Of a stretch of DNA of 64,000 bases, positions 37,101 through 45,751 are shown piece by piece. The first letter of the stretch is position 1. Each line of letters begins with the position of its first letter. This DNA is from JADKIH01 sp031427625. Its GTDB lineage: Bacteria; Bacteroidota; Bacteroidia; AKYH767-A; 2013-40CM-41-45. The DNA is taken from contig JANPNV010000111.1 in the NCBI GenBank assembly GCA_031427625.1, forward strand, positions 1-64,000, in the 5' to 3' direction. The notes under the pieces are model-generated. The model did not search any database and was not told the DNA's origin. It saw nothing but the letters and a program-made list of their open reading frames with translations. Position numbers and translations under genes: made by a program.

Positions 37101-38589
37101 TAAGCCTGTATTTAACGGAACATTGGATCTAAATAAAACCAGCCTGACAGTAAATTATTTGCAAACACATTACAGCTTTAGTACCAGAGTTAAAGTACGT
37201 GAAAATGTGTTTGAACTGGAAGCGATGAAAATAGTCGACGTTCACAATAATGAAGGTATAATTCGAGGAAAAGTATTTCATGACTATTTTACTAACTTCA
37301 GATTTGATGTTGAACTGCAATCAAACGGATTACAGGTTTTAAATACTACAATCAATGATAATTTACTTTATTATGGAATAGCCAATGCAAGTGGTTATGC
37401 ACATTTTTCAGGACCAATTGATAACATGTCCATGGATATTTCATTGAGCCCAGAGAAAGGAACCGTCGTAAATATTCCTCTGAATACGTATGAAGATTTA
37501 AGCCGCAACAATTACATTACTTTTATTGATCGCAGCAAAGACACCGCAAAAGCGATTACGCGTAATAATGTTGATTTGTCCGGTGTTAAATTGAATATGA
37601 ATCTGGACCTGAACAGAAATGCAGAAATAAATATCATTTTCGATGAGAAAATTGGCGACGTGATTTCCGGATCAGGAACTGGAAGTCTTCGTTTAGATAT
37701 AAATACAGCCGGAAATTTTAATATGTATGGAACCTATACAATTGAAAAAGGAGAATATCTTTTCACTCTGCAGAATCTCATTAATAAAAAATTTAGTATT
37801 GATAATGGCAGCAGAATTACATGGGCCGGCGATCCATTTGAAGCTACAGTGGATCTTTCCGCAGTATATGTTGTCTATACATCGACACTCTATAACATCC
37901 TCCAGGATTCATCTTATAAGAGAAGAGTTCCTGTCGACTGCCGGTTGTTCCTGAAAAATAAATTAATGAATCCGGCAATTAGTTATGAGATAGGGGTGAG
38001 GGGTATTGGTCCCACTGAAGACGGACTTCTTAAAACAATGCTGAACTCCGAACAGGAAATTAACCGCCAGATGTTTAGCCTGCTTATATTCGGTCAGTTT
38101 TTGCCTGTTGCAGGTAACGGTCAAAATGTTGCAAGACTAGACGCCGGCTCCGGTGCAGGTGCAAGTGCAAGTGAATTGCTGAGTAATCAGGTAAGCAATT
38201 GGCTCGGACAAATTAGTAAGGATGTTAATATTGGTGTTAACTATCGAGCCAAGGATACCTATACCAATGAAGAGGTCAAACTCATTTTTTCAAAAACGTT
38301 CTTTAATGAAAGACTTACGTTTGAGGGGAATGTCGGTTACCTGGGTGACCAATCTTATGTAAACAGCAATGTAGTAGGCGACTTTTATGCAGAATATAAG
38401 GTGAGTGAAGACGGCCGTTTCCGAGTAAAAGGGTTTAACCGTTCCAATGCTGATAATATTATTAGCTATTCTCAATCACCATATACTCAAGGACTCGGTT
38501 TTTTTTACCGCCAGGAATTCAATAGTTTTTCAGATCTGCTTGTGCGGTGGCGACTAAAAAATAAAAAAGAAGAAGCGCCTAAGGAATAG
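34177..38589 (+). CDS. tamB: TamB-like translocation and assembly module protein (start codon unclear)
   Basis: AsmA/TamB-type giant periplasmic protein, 1462-1470 residues, anchored in the inner membrane and thought to move phospholipid or help outer-membrane assembly. One N-terminal helix (LLWSISILVLIIGIIFGALH) precedes a long beta-rich groove. The DUF490/TamB domain fills the last 350 residues, including ISYEIGVRGIGPTEDG and INRQMFSLLIFGQFLP. No ATG or GTG opens this frame: an in-frame TAA ends at 34164. TTG at 34201 is the first accepted codon, but it would cut off the basic stretch KKILRI that normally leads such helices. ATT at 34177 would keep it. Confidence 0.85.
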   Translation: MKKILRILLWSISILVLIIGIIFGALHIDSVQTFLAKRLTAYISEQLKTKVTIDRVSIRFVKSVNLKGFYVEDLHGDTLVYADELNVSISELSTKNHQLDIGRLLLKKGLFNLKHYKGEVHDNLHFISEYFASSDTTTSSTPWNIKIEDLALRDFRFKNFDENDTVVTKGVDFSNLDVSGIYGDFSDYSTAGDSVFLNIRKLAFKDKCGFALSDFTSDIMFSPVELRLKNLVIRSPFTDIHTDLTFLYDSLACFDDFTSRIQWQTSFRNSTISFADIAYFAPDLTGIDKAVKLDGDFKGSVNNFKGKNVSLEWGVSSWFHGNVSMNGLPYINDTYMDIYAEGIKSNKSDIEWLPVPPFEQKKLIDVPDNMKELGEVLFKGKFTGFVSDFVAFGNVKTGLGSISSDLNVKYNKKKNISEYSGHLAASQFDVGKITGISDIGKVSFSVNLNGEGLQLDNINSKLDGKIDLLQFRNYDYKNIIVDGQLAKKLFNGSLTVDEPNVNLDFHGTIDYRSKLPEYNFIADIRTAHLDTLNLFNTQDRTILQTSITSHFKGNKLDNIIGGIEIKNTNLITGKKLFHINSITLNAEKTDAIRTFDILSDNFDAHFIGEFDFAKLGDAFKEIIPRYLPSVILPRKSFYSNQNFKFDIRIKNLNIFTETFLPNWQFAPNTTMKGHFNSVNYDISADINTAWIKYKEFGFDDFDMKLKAGSSELILDASAGRISRNDNDFIKLPTLTARAENNQLRYKLNLSNTDSATTKAYLEGIVSFNSSSDFLNKIDSSRFIVENNEWILDENNSVKFDSSTITLSSMTFSKKNESISLDGKISKIAGDKVGLSLSGFNLNNLNTFLKSDKSVFGGIVSGNVFLSDVYNQIQLESNIKITDFSIDNDTLGNADIISKYNVDQSVILGSVSIVKGSAKVVDISGNYYLSKENNNLDFSIKLNNLYLHPLERYISDIMTDVYGKVSADLKLTGNINKPVFNGTLDLNKTSLTVNYLQTHYSFSTRVKVRENVFELEAMKIVDVHNNEGIIRGKVFHDYFTNFRFDVELQSNGLQVLNTTINDNLLYYGIANASGYAHFSGPIDNMSMDISLSPEKGTVVNIPLNTYEDLSRNNYITFIDRSKDTAKAITRNNVDLSGVKLNMNLDLNRNAEINIIFDEKIGDVISGSGTGSLRLDINTAGNFNMYGTYTIEKGEYLFTLQNLINKKFSIDNGSRITWAGDPFEATVDLSAVYVVYTSTLYNILQDSSYKRRVPVDCRLFLKNKLMNPAISYEIGVRGIGPTEDGLLKTMLNSEQEINRQMFSLLIFGQFLPVAGNGQNVARLDAGSGAGASASELLSNQVSNWLGQISKDVNIGVNYRAKDTYTNEEVKLIFSKTFFNERLTFEGNVGYLGDQSYVNSNVVGDFYAEYKVSEDGRFRVKGFNRSNADNIISYSQSPYTQGLGFFYRQEFNSFSDLLVRWRLKNKKEEAPKE

Positions 38590-38668
38590 TATTTAACATA
38601 ACATTTCGCCAAACGAAAATACCATCAGGAAGAAAATAAAATTTCGATTGGACAGGTACCTAAAAAAC

Positions 38669-38732
38669 AAACGCCGCTAGCCTTACGGGGCTATGCAGCG
38701 TTTGAGTTCAACCTTACGGGGTTGCGTTAAAC
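38669..38732 (+). repeat. Two consecutive stem-loops with the identical loop core CCTTACGGGG
   Basis: Hairpin 1 (38669-38703) pairs AAACGC with GCGTTT and TAGCC with GGCTA, with small internal mismatches. Hairpin 2 (38709-38724) pairs CAACC with GGTTG. Both share the sequence CCTTACGGGG across the tip. The GTTT at 38700-38703 can also pair with AAAC at 38729-38732, enclosing hairpin 2. No T-run follows, so it is not a standard terminator. The layout resembles a palindromic interspersed repeat (REP/PIS type). No other copy of CCTTACGGGG was noticed in the window. Confidence 0.65.
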
Positions 38733-38947
38733 CATAATGCTGTATTAGGTTTTTATTCATTACAATGATAGTCCGGATTTGATGTTTTAATTTTCATTTA
38801 AACCGTACATTCTTACAGTTGTAATAATTTAATTTAATTGAATCTGCAGGAGGCTTGATATATTCCAAAATCAGGATTTATTGCCTATTTCAGAAGTGAT
38901 AGTTGTCAGGATTGCTGTAAGGTATATTCCATTCGTGCGAACTTTGC

Positions 38948-38955
38948 TACCTTTA
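38948..38955 (+). promoter_or_regulatory. Probable -7 element of ribBA
   Basis: TACCTTTA, one base off TAnnTTTG, ends 8 nt before the ATG at 38964, predicting a 4-nt leader. No FMN riboswitch sequence was recognised upstream. Confidence 0.4.
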
Positions 38956-38963
38956 TAGCCCAA

Positions 38964-40208
38964 ATGAAATCTATGTTTTCTTTAAATACCATCGAACAAG
39001 CCATTGAGGATCTCCGAAATGGAAAAGTTATTATTGTAGTGGATGATGCAAACCGTGAAAACGAGGGAGATTTTATAACGACAGCCGAAAATTCATCGCC
39101 TGAAATCGTAAACTTTATGGCTCGTCATGGGCGCGGTTTAATTTGTGTCGCCCTAACCGAAGAAAGATGCAACGAACTCCATTTGCCCTTAATGGTAAAG
39201 TTAAATACCTCATCGCATGAAACGCAGTTTACTGTATCTGTAGATCTTATTGGACATGGAACAACAACAGGAATTTCTGCCTCCGATCGATCAAAAACTA
39301 TTCGCGCGCTTATTGATCCGGCTACTACTCCAGATGAACTTGGAAGACCCGGTCATATTTTTCCACTACGCGCGAAAAAAGGAGGAGTACTGAGAAGAGC
39401 AGGACATACTGAAGCAACTATCGATCTTGCAAAACTGGCGGGAGCATCTCCTGCAGGAACACTTGTTGAGATAATGAATGAAGATGGCACGATGGCTAGG
39501 TTGCCTGATCTTTTTGAAATTGCTAAAACATTCAGCCTTTCGATTATCTCAATTGAAGATCTGATCGCCTTCAGACTGAAAAAGGAAAGTCTGATAGAGA
39601 AAGAAGTTGATGTAAAACTTCCAACAGTTTTCGGAGACTTCCAGCTCCATGCATATAAACAAGTTACAACTGGGCAGGAGCATCTTGCATTAGTTAAAGG
39701 TGAATGGAAAAATGATGAACCAATTTTGGTTCGTGTTCATTCATCTTGTCTTACAGGAGATATCTTCGGATCGTGCCGGTGTGACTGCGGACCACAGTTG
39801 CATAAAGCCATGGAAATGATTGAGCAGGAGGGAAAGGGAGTTATCGTTTATATGAATCAGGAAGGACGAGGAATTGGTCTGCTTAATAAACTGAAAGCAT
39901 ACAAGCTTCAGGAATCAGGAAGAGATACAGTTGAGGCCAATCTGGATTTAGGCTTTGAAAGTGATGAAAGGGATTATGGAGTAGGAGCGCAAATTCTAAG
40001 GGATCTCGGAGTTTCAAAAATGAAACTGATGACAAACAATCCAAAGAAACGTGCAGGATTAATCGGTTATGGTCTTGAGATACTAAGCATTGTACCATTA
40101 GAAATCGAATCGAATGAACACAATTTAACTTACCTGCAGACAAAGCGTGATAAACTCGGACATACAATCAAAGTCGAAAAAAATAAATTGCCCAAAAACA
40201 ATTTTTAA
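38964..40208 (+). CDS. ribBA: Bifunctional DHBP synthase / GTP cyclohydrolase II
   Basis: Supplies both riboflavin precursors: 3,4-dihydroxy-2-butanone-4-phosphate from ribulose-5-phosphate, and the pyrimidine from GTP. The RibB domain (about 1-205) has DDANRENEGDF and RAGHTEATIDLAKLAG. The RibA domain (about 210-410) has the zinc motif CLTGDIFGSCRCDCG and the catalytic segment NQEGRGIGLLNKLKAY. The 414 residues match the fused enzyme. It is alone; ribE, ribD and ribH are elsewhere. The ATG at 38964 is used; a second in-frame ATG three codons later is possible. Confidence 0.97.
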   Translation: MKSMFSLNTIEQAIEDLRNGKVIIVVDDANRENEGDFITTAENSSPEIVNFMARHGRGLICVALTEERCNELHLPLMVKLNTSSHETQFTVSVDLIGHGTTTGISASDRSKTIRALIDPATTPDELGRPGHIFPLRAKKGGVLRRAGHTEATIDLAKLAGASPAGTLVEIMNEDGTMARLPDLFEIAKTFSLSIISIEDLIAFRLKKESLIEKEVDVKLPTVFGDFQLHAYKQVTTGQEHLALVKGEWKNDEPILVRVHSSCLTGDIFGSCRCDCGPQLHKAMEMIEQEGKGVIVYMNQEGRGIGLLNKLKAYKLQESGRDTVEANLDLGFESDERDYGVGAQILRDLGVSKMKLMTNNPKKRAGLIGYGLEILSIVPLEIESNEHNLTYLQTKRDKLGHTIKVEKNKLPKNNF

Positions 40209-40247
40209 AAAATTATTGTCGCAACCAAATCTTGTATGATTTTTTTG

Positions 40248-40300
40248 TCTTCAATCTTCAATCATCAATCTTTTGTCTTGGTTCTTGGTTCTTGGTTCTT
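40248..40300. repeat. Heptanucleotide repeats between convergent genes
   Basis: Three TCTTCAA-type heptamers (40248-40268) are followed by CTTGGTTCTTGGTTCTTGG-type units (40277-40300). The complement AAGAACC is the same unit as in the block at 2-204, in opposite orientation. It occupies most of the short space between the stops of ribBA and the PKD gene. It contains no ORF. Confidence 0.8.
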
Positions 40301-40311
40301 AATTCTCCAAA

Positions 40312-43300
40312 CTACCTCTTGCTTCTTATCAAATCAATATAGCCATGCCATTCTCTGGTTTTGGCTTTCATAATATAATAATATACACCATCGGAAACTT
40401 CAGTTCCCCCTGATGTCAGACCATTCCAGCGAAAATTGTAATTCGTAGATTCATATACTAATCTTCCCCATCGGTTAAATATTTTTATTATGAACCCATC
40501 ATATCTACATAAATTTTTAATGTGGAAATCTTCATTTAATCCATCGCCATTTGGAGTAAATACATTTGGAATACTATCCCAATTGAGTTCACAGTTTTCT
40601 GGAATGAGTCGGATTAATACGCTATCTCTTGCCGCACATCCAAGCGCACCATAAGGAACGGAAACATAATAATATACTGAATCAATTGATGACGTTGCCA
40701 AAAAAGTATTACTTGTTGGTCCATTAATTACCTGATTTGACGGCGACCAGTTATAAGTATATGGTGGATTTCCGATCGGATCGTTTACTATTACTGTTAA
40801 AGTATCTTGTTCTCCAGAAGTTACATAAATGGTATTTTCAAGAATGTCAACACCGATTAACGATGTTACTTTCACATCTCCCTGCAAAGCGACAGGAATA
40901 TAACATACATCATTACTTACATTAAATCCAAGATAAAACTGTGGAGTAAACGAGCCAACTGCAGAATAAACATGTGTTTGCAAATTGTTCGAAGTACCTG
41001 AAATCGTTGAGCCATCACCGAAATCCCAGGAATATAAATTTGTTCCTGTACTCGTTCCGGTGAAATTTACTGAAAGTGGACTACATCCGCTATCGGGAGT
41101 AAAACTGAAACTACCAGTCGGTCCAGGAACAACTACAGCACCCGGATAATTATAGGTGTCTGTACATCCAAGATCGTTAGTCAGAATAAGTGTTGCATCA
41201 TACGATCCGGGAGGAACATTATAATCGTAGGTGAAATCTTTTAATGTAGAATTTGCGTCTTGAAATACCGTCAGATTCCAGTTGTAATTTGCATTTGTTA
41301 TGTATTCCAGAGAATCGCTGTGATAGACTACATGTACTCTTGCTTTTTTAATTCCATTTTCAAGAACACATTCTGCTGTCTCATCTTTTGTAAAGTGTGC
41401 AGATGTAGTATGTATTAATACTTTTCTGGATGTCGTACTCGAACAAGTTGTATTATCTGAAACTGTCAAAGTAACCGTATATGTTCCATTGTCAACGTAA
41501 CTATGACTAACAGGATTTGTAGTGCCTGAGGTAGTTTGTCCGTCTCCAAAATCCCAAGAGTACGTTACCGGTGGAGCTGCAATACCCGCAGTCCCTGTAA
41601 ATATTTTGGGTGTATTCCTGCAGCCAATTGTATCAGGAATAGAAATGCCGGCAATAGGATCTGTAACTGTTACATAGTTAAACATCGTATCTCTGTCAGT
41701 ACATCCGTTCCCATCCGTTACCGTTAGAATGACTGTAAATATTCCTGCTGAAGTATATGGATGCATAACATTGTCAACAAAAACTGTTGAAGGCGCGCCC
41801 GAACCAAAATTCCAGTCCCACTGTGTAATCGCTGATCCATTGATTGTACTGGCATCATGAAAAGTAACATTTAATGTAGGATGACATTGTGCTAACGGGC
41901 TTCCTGTAAAGCCAGCTATAGGACCGGTCATATTTACCTGTGCAGTTGTAGAATCTTTACATCCGTGAATATCGGTAGCTATTAATGTTACGGTGTAAAG
42001 TCCGGGTGCATTATAAATATGTGATGGATTTGATCCTGATGAAGTATTGTTGAAACCACTGGAAGGATCACCAAAATTCCATGAGAATGCAACACCATCC
42101 TGAGAATTTGTTCCAGAAAAATTCAATTGTGCAGGATAACATTGTGTCAGCGACGCTGAGGTTATTACAGCCTGTATGTGTGTGATATTAACAGAAAGTG
42201 TTGAGTCTACCGTACATGCATTGTCTATGTCTGTAGCTGTAAGAACAACGTTATATTGACCACGGTCTGTAAAGATGTGAATGGGATCTGTTAACGATGA
42301 TGTATTAGATGCTCCGCTTGTTGGATCACCAAAATTCCAGCTATATATATCGGCATCACCGGTAAGATTGGTAAAGTTTACAGAATCCGGATTTACGCAA
42401 TTGTATAAGATTGCGAAATTTGGAATTGGTCCAAGAACTGTAATGATGTCAGTCATAACCAACGGATCGGATTTGCAACCGTTGTAGTAAACTATTAAAG
42501 TAACATCGAATGGATCTGCCGTTCCTGAAGTATCCAGGTTGTATTGATGCGAAGGATTCTGAGAGGTTGAGCCGCCACCATCACCAAAGTCCCAATCCCA
42601 TCCGGTTATCGGTGCGGGATAGGATGAGTCCTGAAATGAAATGTTTCCCTTAAAGCAAATTGTAGTAACTATATCTACCATATCAGCAATTGGCTTTGTG
42701 CCGACACGAGCATAAGCTTGTTTGGTAAGTGTTGCCGTACATCCGCTTGCTGTTGTAATAGTAAGAGTGACATCAAAAACACCTACTGTATCAAATTGAT
42801 GCGTCGTATTTGGTGTAGCCACAGAAAAATTTCCCGTTCCATCACCAAAGTTCCATGTGTAATCCGTAACAACAGGATCGGCTGGAGAAATTACATTGGC
42901 TGTGTAGTTGAAAATATCACCCACACATCCGCTGTCTTCAACTGTGAAATTAAGTTGTGGTGCCTGAATAAGAATGTAATTAAAATAAGTATCAGTATTT
43001 GTACATCCATGATTGTCAGTAACAGTCAAAGTAACATTGTAGGATCCGAAATTGGCATACGTATGAACGGGATTCTGAACATTCGATGTATCCAATGCTC
43101 CGCTCGAAGGATCATTAAAATTCCAATGCCATGCTGTTAAATTTGATGTCGGATCGTTAAATGTAACAGCAAAAGGTGTGTCACATGCTTGCTGGTCGGG
43201 TGAAGTAATTTGAACTAGTGGTAATGGCGGCACATAAATAGTTTTTGTCGCTGTGCTTGTACAAGTTCCAATTCTTGCCGTAAGTGTTACCTGATAGGTT

Positions 43301-44328
43301 CCCGGAGTATTGTAAGTGTGAAATGGGTCAATAACAAAACTAGCAGGACTACCATCACCGAATGTCCACTGCGGACTAGTACCGGCAGGAGTAGGGGTAC
43401 TCATATTCGTAAACGGAACAGATGAACCAAGACAAACAATGGTGTCCGGAACGGAAAAAGCAGCTACTGGCGGAACAAGATTTACGACCGCAGATGCAGA
43501 GGCGCTACATCCGTTTACAACATTTACAAGTGTAACGGTATAAGAACCGGCGGCAGCATAAGTATGACTGGGTGCATCAAGTGTTGAAGTATTATTGGCA
43601 CCACTTCCCGGATCGTCGAAATTCCAGTTATGTATATGTGGCTGTTGTCCTGTATTCGTAAATGTAACAGTGGATGGGAACGTACATGAATTAGCGACGA
43701 ATGTGATAGCAGCTACCGGCTGTGGCAAAACAGAAAGGGTCGCGCCGCTATGAATACTCTTACATCCATTTCCATCTCTTACCGTAAGCACAGGACTAAA
43801 ATTTTTAATGAGTGTTGTAACGTTATTATACGTATGCGAAGCTGATGATCCCGATAAGCTATCCGTTGAACTTCCATCATTGAAAGACCATTGCCATTGT
43901 ACCAGCGGAGCATCCCCAAGTGTAGTGGCATCATTGAAGATTAAAGGTACTCCCGAACAAACTGTATCACTGATTGTTGTATAATTAGCATTAGGAGTAT
44001 TAAAAACGATAACAAAATTCGTCTCGACTTTTACATTGCTGCCTGTTGCATCTGTAACAGTTAATGTAACCGTATACTGACCTGAAGCTGTATAGGAGTG
44101 TGAAGGATTTAAACTATCGGATGTTCCTGTTGAATTAGGGTCTCCGAATTCCCAAAGAAAAACAACACCCGCACCATAAATCGATGTGTTTTGAAAATGA
44201 ACCGTATGTGGTGGACAACCTGAACGATCTGTAGAGGTAAAACTGGAAGTAGGCTGTGAAAATGATTTGCCCGAAAACAGCAGAAATAGGAAAAGAACAA
44301 GTATATATCTTGTAGCTTTAAAGTTCAT
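40312..44328 (-). CDS. Secreted multi-PKD-domain protein with T9SS type B sorting domain
   Basis: 1338 residues with a signal peptide (cut near residue 24, SFSQ). At least 12 tandem PKD domains follow, each with a YSWDFGDG-like strand and a later SHTY-type strand; one further copy (around residues 1060-1110) is degenerate. The last 90 residues form the gliding-motility-associated C-terminal domain: NVFTPNGDGLNEDF, KIFNRWGRLVYES, then GVYYYIMKAK. That domain directs secretion through the type IX system and surface retention. The PKD chain is probably an adhesive or scaffold stalk. No catalytic domain is seen. Confidence 0.92.
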   Translation of the reverse strand: MNFKATRYILVLFLFLLFSGKSFSQPTSSFTSTDRSGCPPHTVHFQNTSIYGAGVVFLWEFGDPNSTGTSDSLNPSHSYTASGQYTVTLTVTDATGSNVKVETNFVIVFNTPNANYTTISDTVCSGVPLIFNDATTLGDAPLVQWQWSFNDGSSTDSLSGSSASHTYNNVTTLIKNFSPVLTVRDGNGCKSIHSGATLSVLPQPVAAITFVANSCTFPSTVTFTNTGQQPHIHNWNFDDPGSGANNTSTLDAPSHTYAAAGSYTVTLVNVVNGCSASASAVVNLVPPVAAFSVPDTIVCLGSSVPFTNMSTPTPAGTSPQWTFGDGSPASFVIDPFHTYNTPGTYQVTLTARIGTCTSTATKTIYVPPLPLVQITSPDQQACDTPFAVTFNDPTSNLTAWHWNFNDPSSGALDTSNVQNPVHTYANFGSYNVTLTVTDNHGCTNTDTYFNYILIQAPQLNFTVEDSGCVGDIFNYTANVISPADPVVTDYTWNFGDGTGNFSVATPNTTHQFDTVGVFDVTLTITTASGCTATLTKQAYARVGTKPIADMVDIVTTICFKGNISFQDSSYPAPITGWDWDFGDGGGSTSQNPSHQYNLDTSGTADPFDVTLIVYYNGCKSDPLVMTDIITVLGPIPNFAILYNCVNPDSVNFTNLTGDADIYSWNFGDPTSGASNTSSLTDPIHIFTDRGQYNVVLTATDIDNACTVDSTLSVNITHIQAVITSASLTQCYPAQLNFSGTNSQDGVAFSWNFGDPSSGFNNTSSGSNPSHIYNAPGLYTVTLIATDIHGCKDSTTAQVNMTGPIAGFTGSPLAQCHPTLNVTFHDASTINGSAITQWDWNFGSGAPSTVFVDNVMHPYTSAGIFTVILTVTDGNGCTDRDTMFNYVTVTDPIAGISIPDTIGCRNTPKIFTGTAGIAAPPVTYSWDFGDGQTTSGTTNPVSHSYVDNGTYTVTLTVSDNTTCSSTTSRKVLIHTTSAHFTKDETAECVLENGIKKARVHVVYHSDSLEYITNANYNWNLTVFQDANSTLKDFTYDYNVPPGSYDATLILTNDLGCTDTYNYPGAVVVPGPTGSFSFTPDSGCSPLSVNFTGTSTGTNLYSWDFGDGSTISGTSNNLQTHVYSAVGSFTPQFYLGFNVSNDVCYIPVALQGDVKVTSLIGVDILENTIYVTSGEQDTLTVIVNDPIGNPPYTYNWSPSNQVINGPTSNTFLATSSIDSVYYYVSVPYGALGCAARDSVLIRLIPENCELNWDSIPNVFTPNGDGLNEDFHIKNLCRYDGFIIKIFNRWGRLVYESTNYNFRWNGLTSGGTEVSDGVYYYIMKAKTREWHGYIDLIRSKR

Positions 44329-44353
44329 TGGGGAGGATTTGGTTGTGAGGTTT

Positions 44354-44361
44354 CAAATATA
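44354..44361 (-). promoter_or_regulatory. -7 promoter element of the PKD gene
   Basis: TATATTTG on the minus strand, an exact TAnnTTTG match, 25 nt before the ATG at 44328. The rest of 44362-44547 shows no gene. Confidence 0.5.
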
Positions 44362-44547
44362 TAAGATTTTTTTCAAGTCATGGGAAATTTCCTCATAAGA
44401 ATCTGGAAAAAGGACAGAATACACGACTATTTAAATTCCTTATTGTCAAGCGAATATCAGGTAACCGGATATTGGGCTTCGAAGTTTAAATTACGGAAAG
44501 GGATGAATCGAAAATAGGTGAAACAAATACAGCATTATTCCCAAGTC

Positions 44548-44597
44548 AAAAAAAATTGGGTTGTGATATACTTTTCGGAGTATTACACAACCCGATT
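44548..44597 (-). terminator. Rho-independent terminator of the SirB1-like gene
   Basis: The arms GGGTTGTG (44558-44565) and CACAACCC (44586-44593) are perfectly complementary, and the stem extends outward by four pairs and inward with one or two mismatches. Read on the minus strand the hairpin is followed by eight T's (44555 to 44548). It lies about 40 nt past the stop of the minus-strand gene at 44639 and isolates it from the PKD gene. Confidence 0.85.
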
Positions 44598-44638
44598 AAA
44601 TGGGCAGTTAAAATAAAATTGATTAGTAAATAAGCATC

Positions 44639-45511
44639 TTACTGTGTTGCCTTCATCATTAGCATCAGCTCATCGACTTTATCCATAAAGCCAAGTTTAT
44701 GGTAGGAGTTCATCAGGTTGCGGATCAGCCTTTGAATCATATCCCTGTTGCTGCATGGCTCATAAAAACTTATGTCCTTTTCAATTTTCAATTGTATCAG
44801 GAAATTATCGATCTCTTTTTTATTAAATACATCTCCTTTGCTAAATGGGTTTATATAAAATAGGATATTTGAGTGATCTTCAATAGAAGAGGGTTCTTCT
44901 AATTCATCTTTATAACATAAAATAAAATGCTCAGGAAGGTTCACGCCATAAACAGGAATACCGGCGCTTCGGGCGATTTCCAGATACAGAATTGAAAGCA
45001 TGAGAGGATTTCCTCTGCGTGCCTCAAGAGCTAAATTGATAAATGAATTTTGAGGAGCATGGTAATTTTGGGTATTCCCTGAAAATCCATGTATATCATA
45101 AAATATTTTATTGAGAACCTTCACTTGCTCCAAAGCGGTAAGTCCATCATTCATCTCAAGCCATGCATCCTTGCGAAGTTTATCAAGCATCTTTTGAATA
45201 TGCTCTTCTTGTAGTTCGGGGTATTGATACCGAGCTACGAGGATTGCACCCTTAATAAGGTCATGAGAACCGGAATGTGACCAAACATGTATTTCATGCC
45301 TCAGGTCATCTAACTGAATCTTGTGAATAATACTCTCAATTCTCTCCTGCATCATTGCGTCCATGGCGCTACCCCAGGCATTTTCGAGAATCGGAATAAC
45401 ATCTTTTCCATAATGAATAAGCCTGTCCTGAATGTGGCTTAAAATTTCAGCGTCTGTATCATCGAGTAACCGGATAAGCGCATTGACTTCGTTGCGATTT
45501 ATTATTTTCAT
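44639..45511 (-). CDS. SirB1/transglutaminase-like core family protein
   Basis: 290 residues. An N-terminal helical part (about 1-110) is followed by the SirB1-type transglutaminase-like region: LALEARRGNPLMLSILYLEI, then SAGIPVYGVNLPEHFILCY, with a His in the place of the active-site histidine. The usual catalytic Cys of transglutaminases is not obvious, as in other SirB1-like proteins. The C-terminus is helical. Cytoplasmic, function unknown. It is monocistronic, with its own TAGCTTTG promoter and a strong terminator. Confidence 0.75.
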   Translation of the reverse strand: MKIINRNEVNALIRLLDDTDAEILSHIQDRLIHYGKDVIPILENAWGSAMDAMMQERIESIIHKIQLDDLRHEIHVWSHSGSHDLIKGAILVARYQYPELQEEHIQKMLDKLRKDAWLEMNDGLTALEQVKVLNKIFYDIHGFSGNTQNYHAPQNSFINLALEARRGNPLMLSILYLEIARSAGIPVYGVNLPEHFILCYKDELEEPSSIEDHSNILFYINPFSKGDVFNKKEIDNFLIQLKIEKDISFYEPCSNRDMIQRLIRNLMNSYHKLGFMDKVDELMLMMKATQ

Positions 45512-45527
45512 AGCTCATCCTTTAACA

Positions 45528-45535
45528 CAAAGCTA
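45528..45535 (-). promoter_or_regulatory. -7 promoter element of the SirB1-like gene
   Basis: TAGCTTTG on the minus strand matches TAnnTTTG exactly and lies 16 nt from the ATG at 45511. Confidence 0.5.
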
Positions 45536-45712
45536 CTGCAAAAAGATACTTTCCCGAGCCTGTAATTGTCAACATAAATTTGTTTGAAGATATACTTGTT
45601 AAAAACGTAACTTTTTTAATCCTCATATTTAAAGGGGTCGAGGATCCCTATATTTCACAAGTTTATGTGAACATTTTTACATTCACAGGTCATTTTCCCT
45701 GAAATTACTTTT

Positions 45713-45720
45713 TACCTTTG
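45713..45720 (+). promoter_or_regulatory. -7 promoter element of the SBBP-repeat gene
   Basis: TACCTTTG, an exact TAnnTTTG match, lies 31 nt before the ATG at 45752. It probably drives both this gene and the abutting choice-of-anchor B gene. Confidence 0.55.
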
Positions 45721-45751
45721 TCGGGATTGAATTTTAGCTAAAAATAAATTT

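Larger units (their letters stand above)
38590..38963. other. Intergenic region between tamB and ribBA
   Basis: 374 bp holding the twin hairpin element described separately (38669-38732) and, at its right edge, the ribBA -7 element. A weak TTTCG/CGAAA inverted repeat lies just after tamB, without a T-run. No coding ORF was seen. Confidence 0.6.

Noticed and set aside
42718..43140. 140-aa plus-strand ORF inside the PKD gene
   Set aside because: Cys/Ile-rich antisense shadow of the repeated PKD domains; no promoter or domain.
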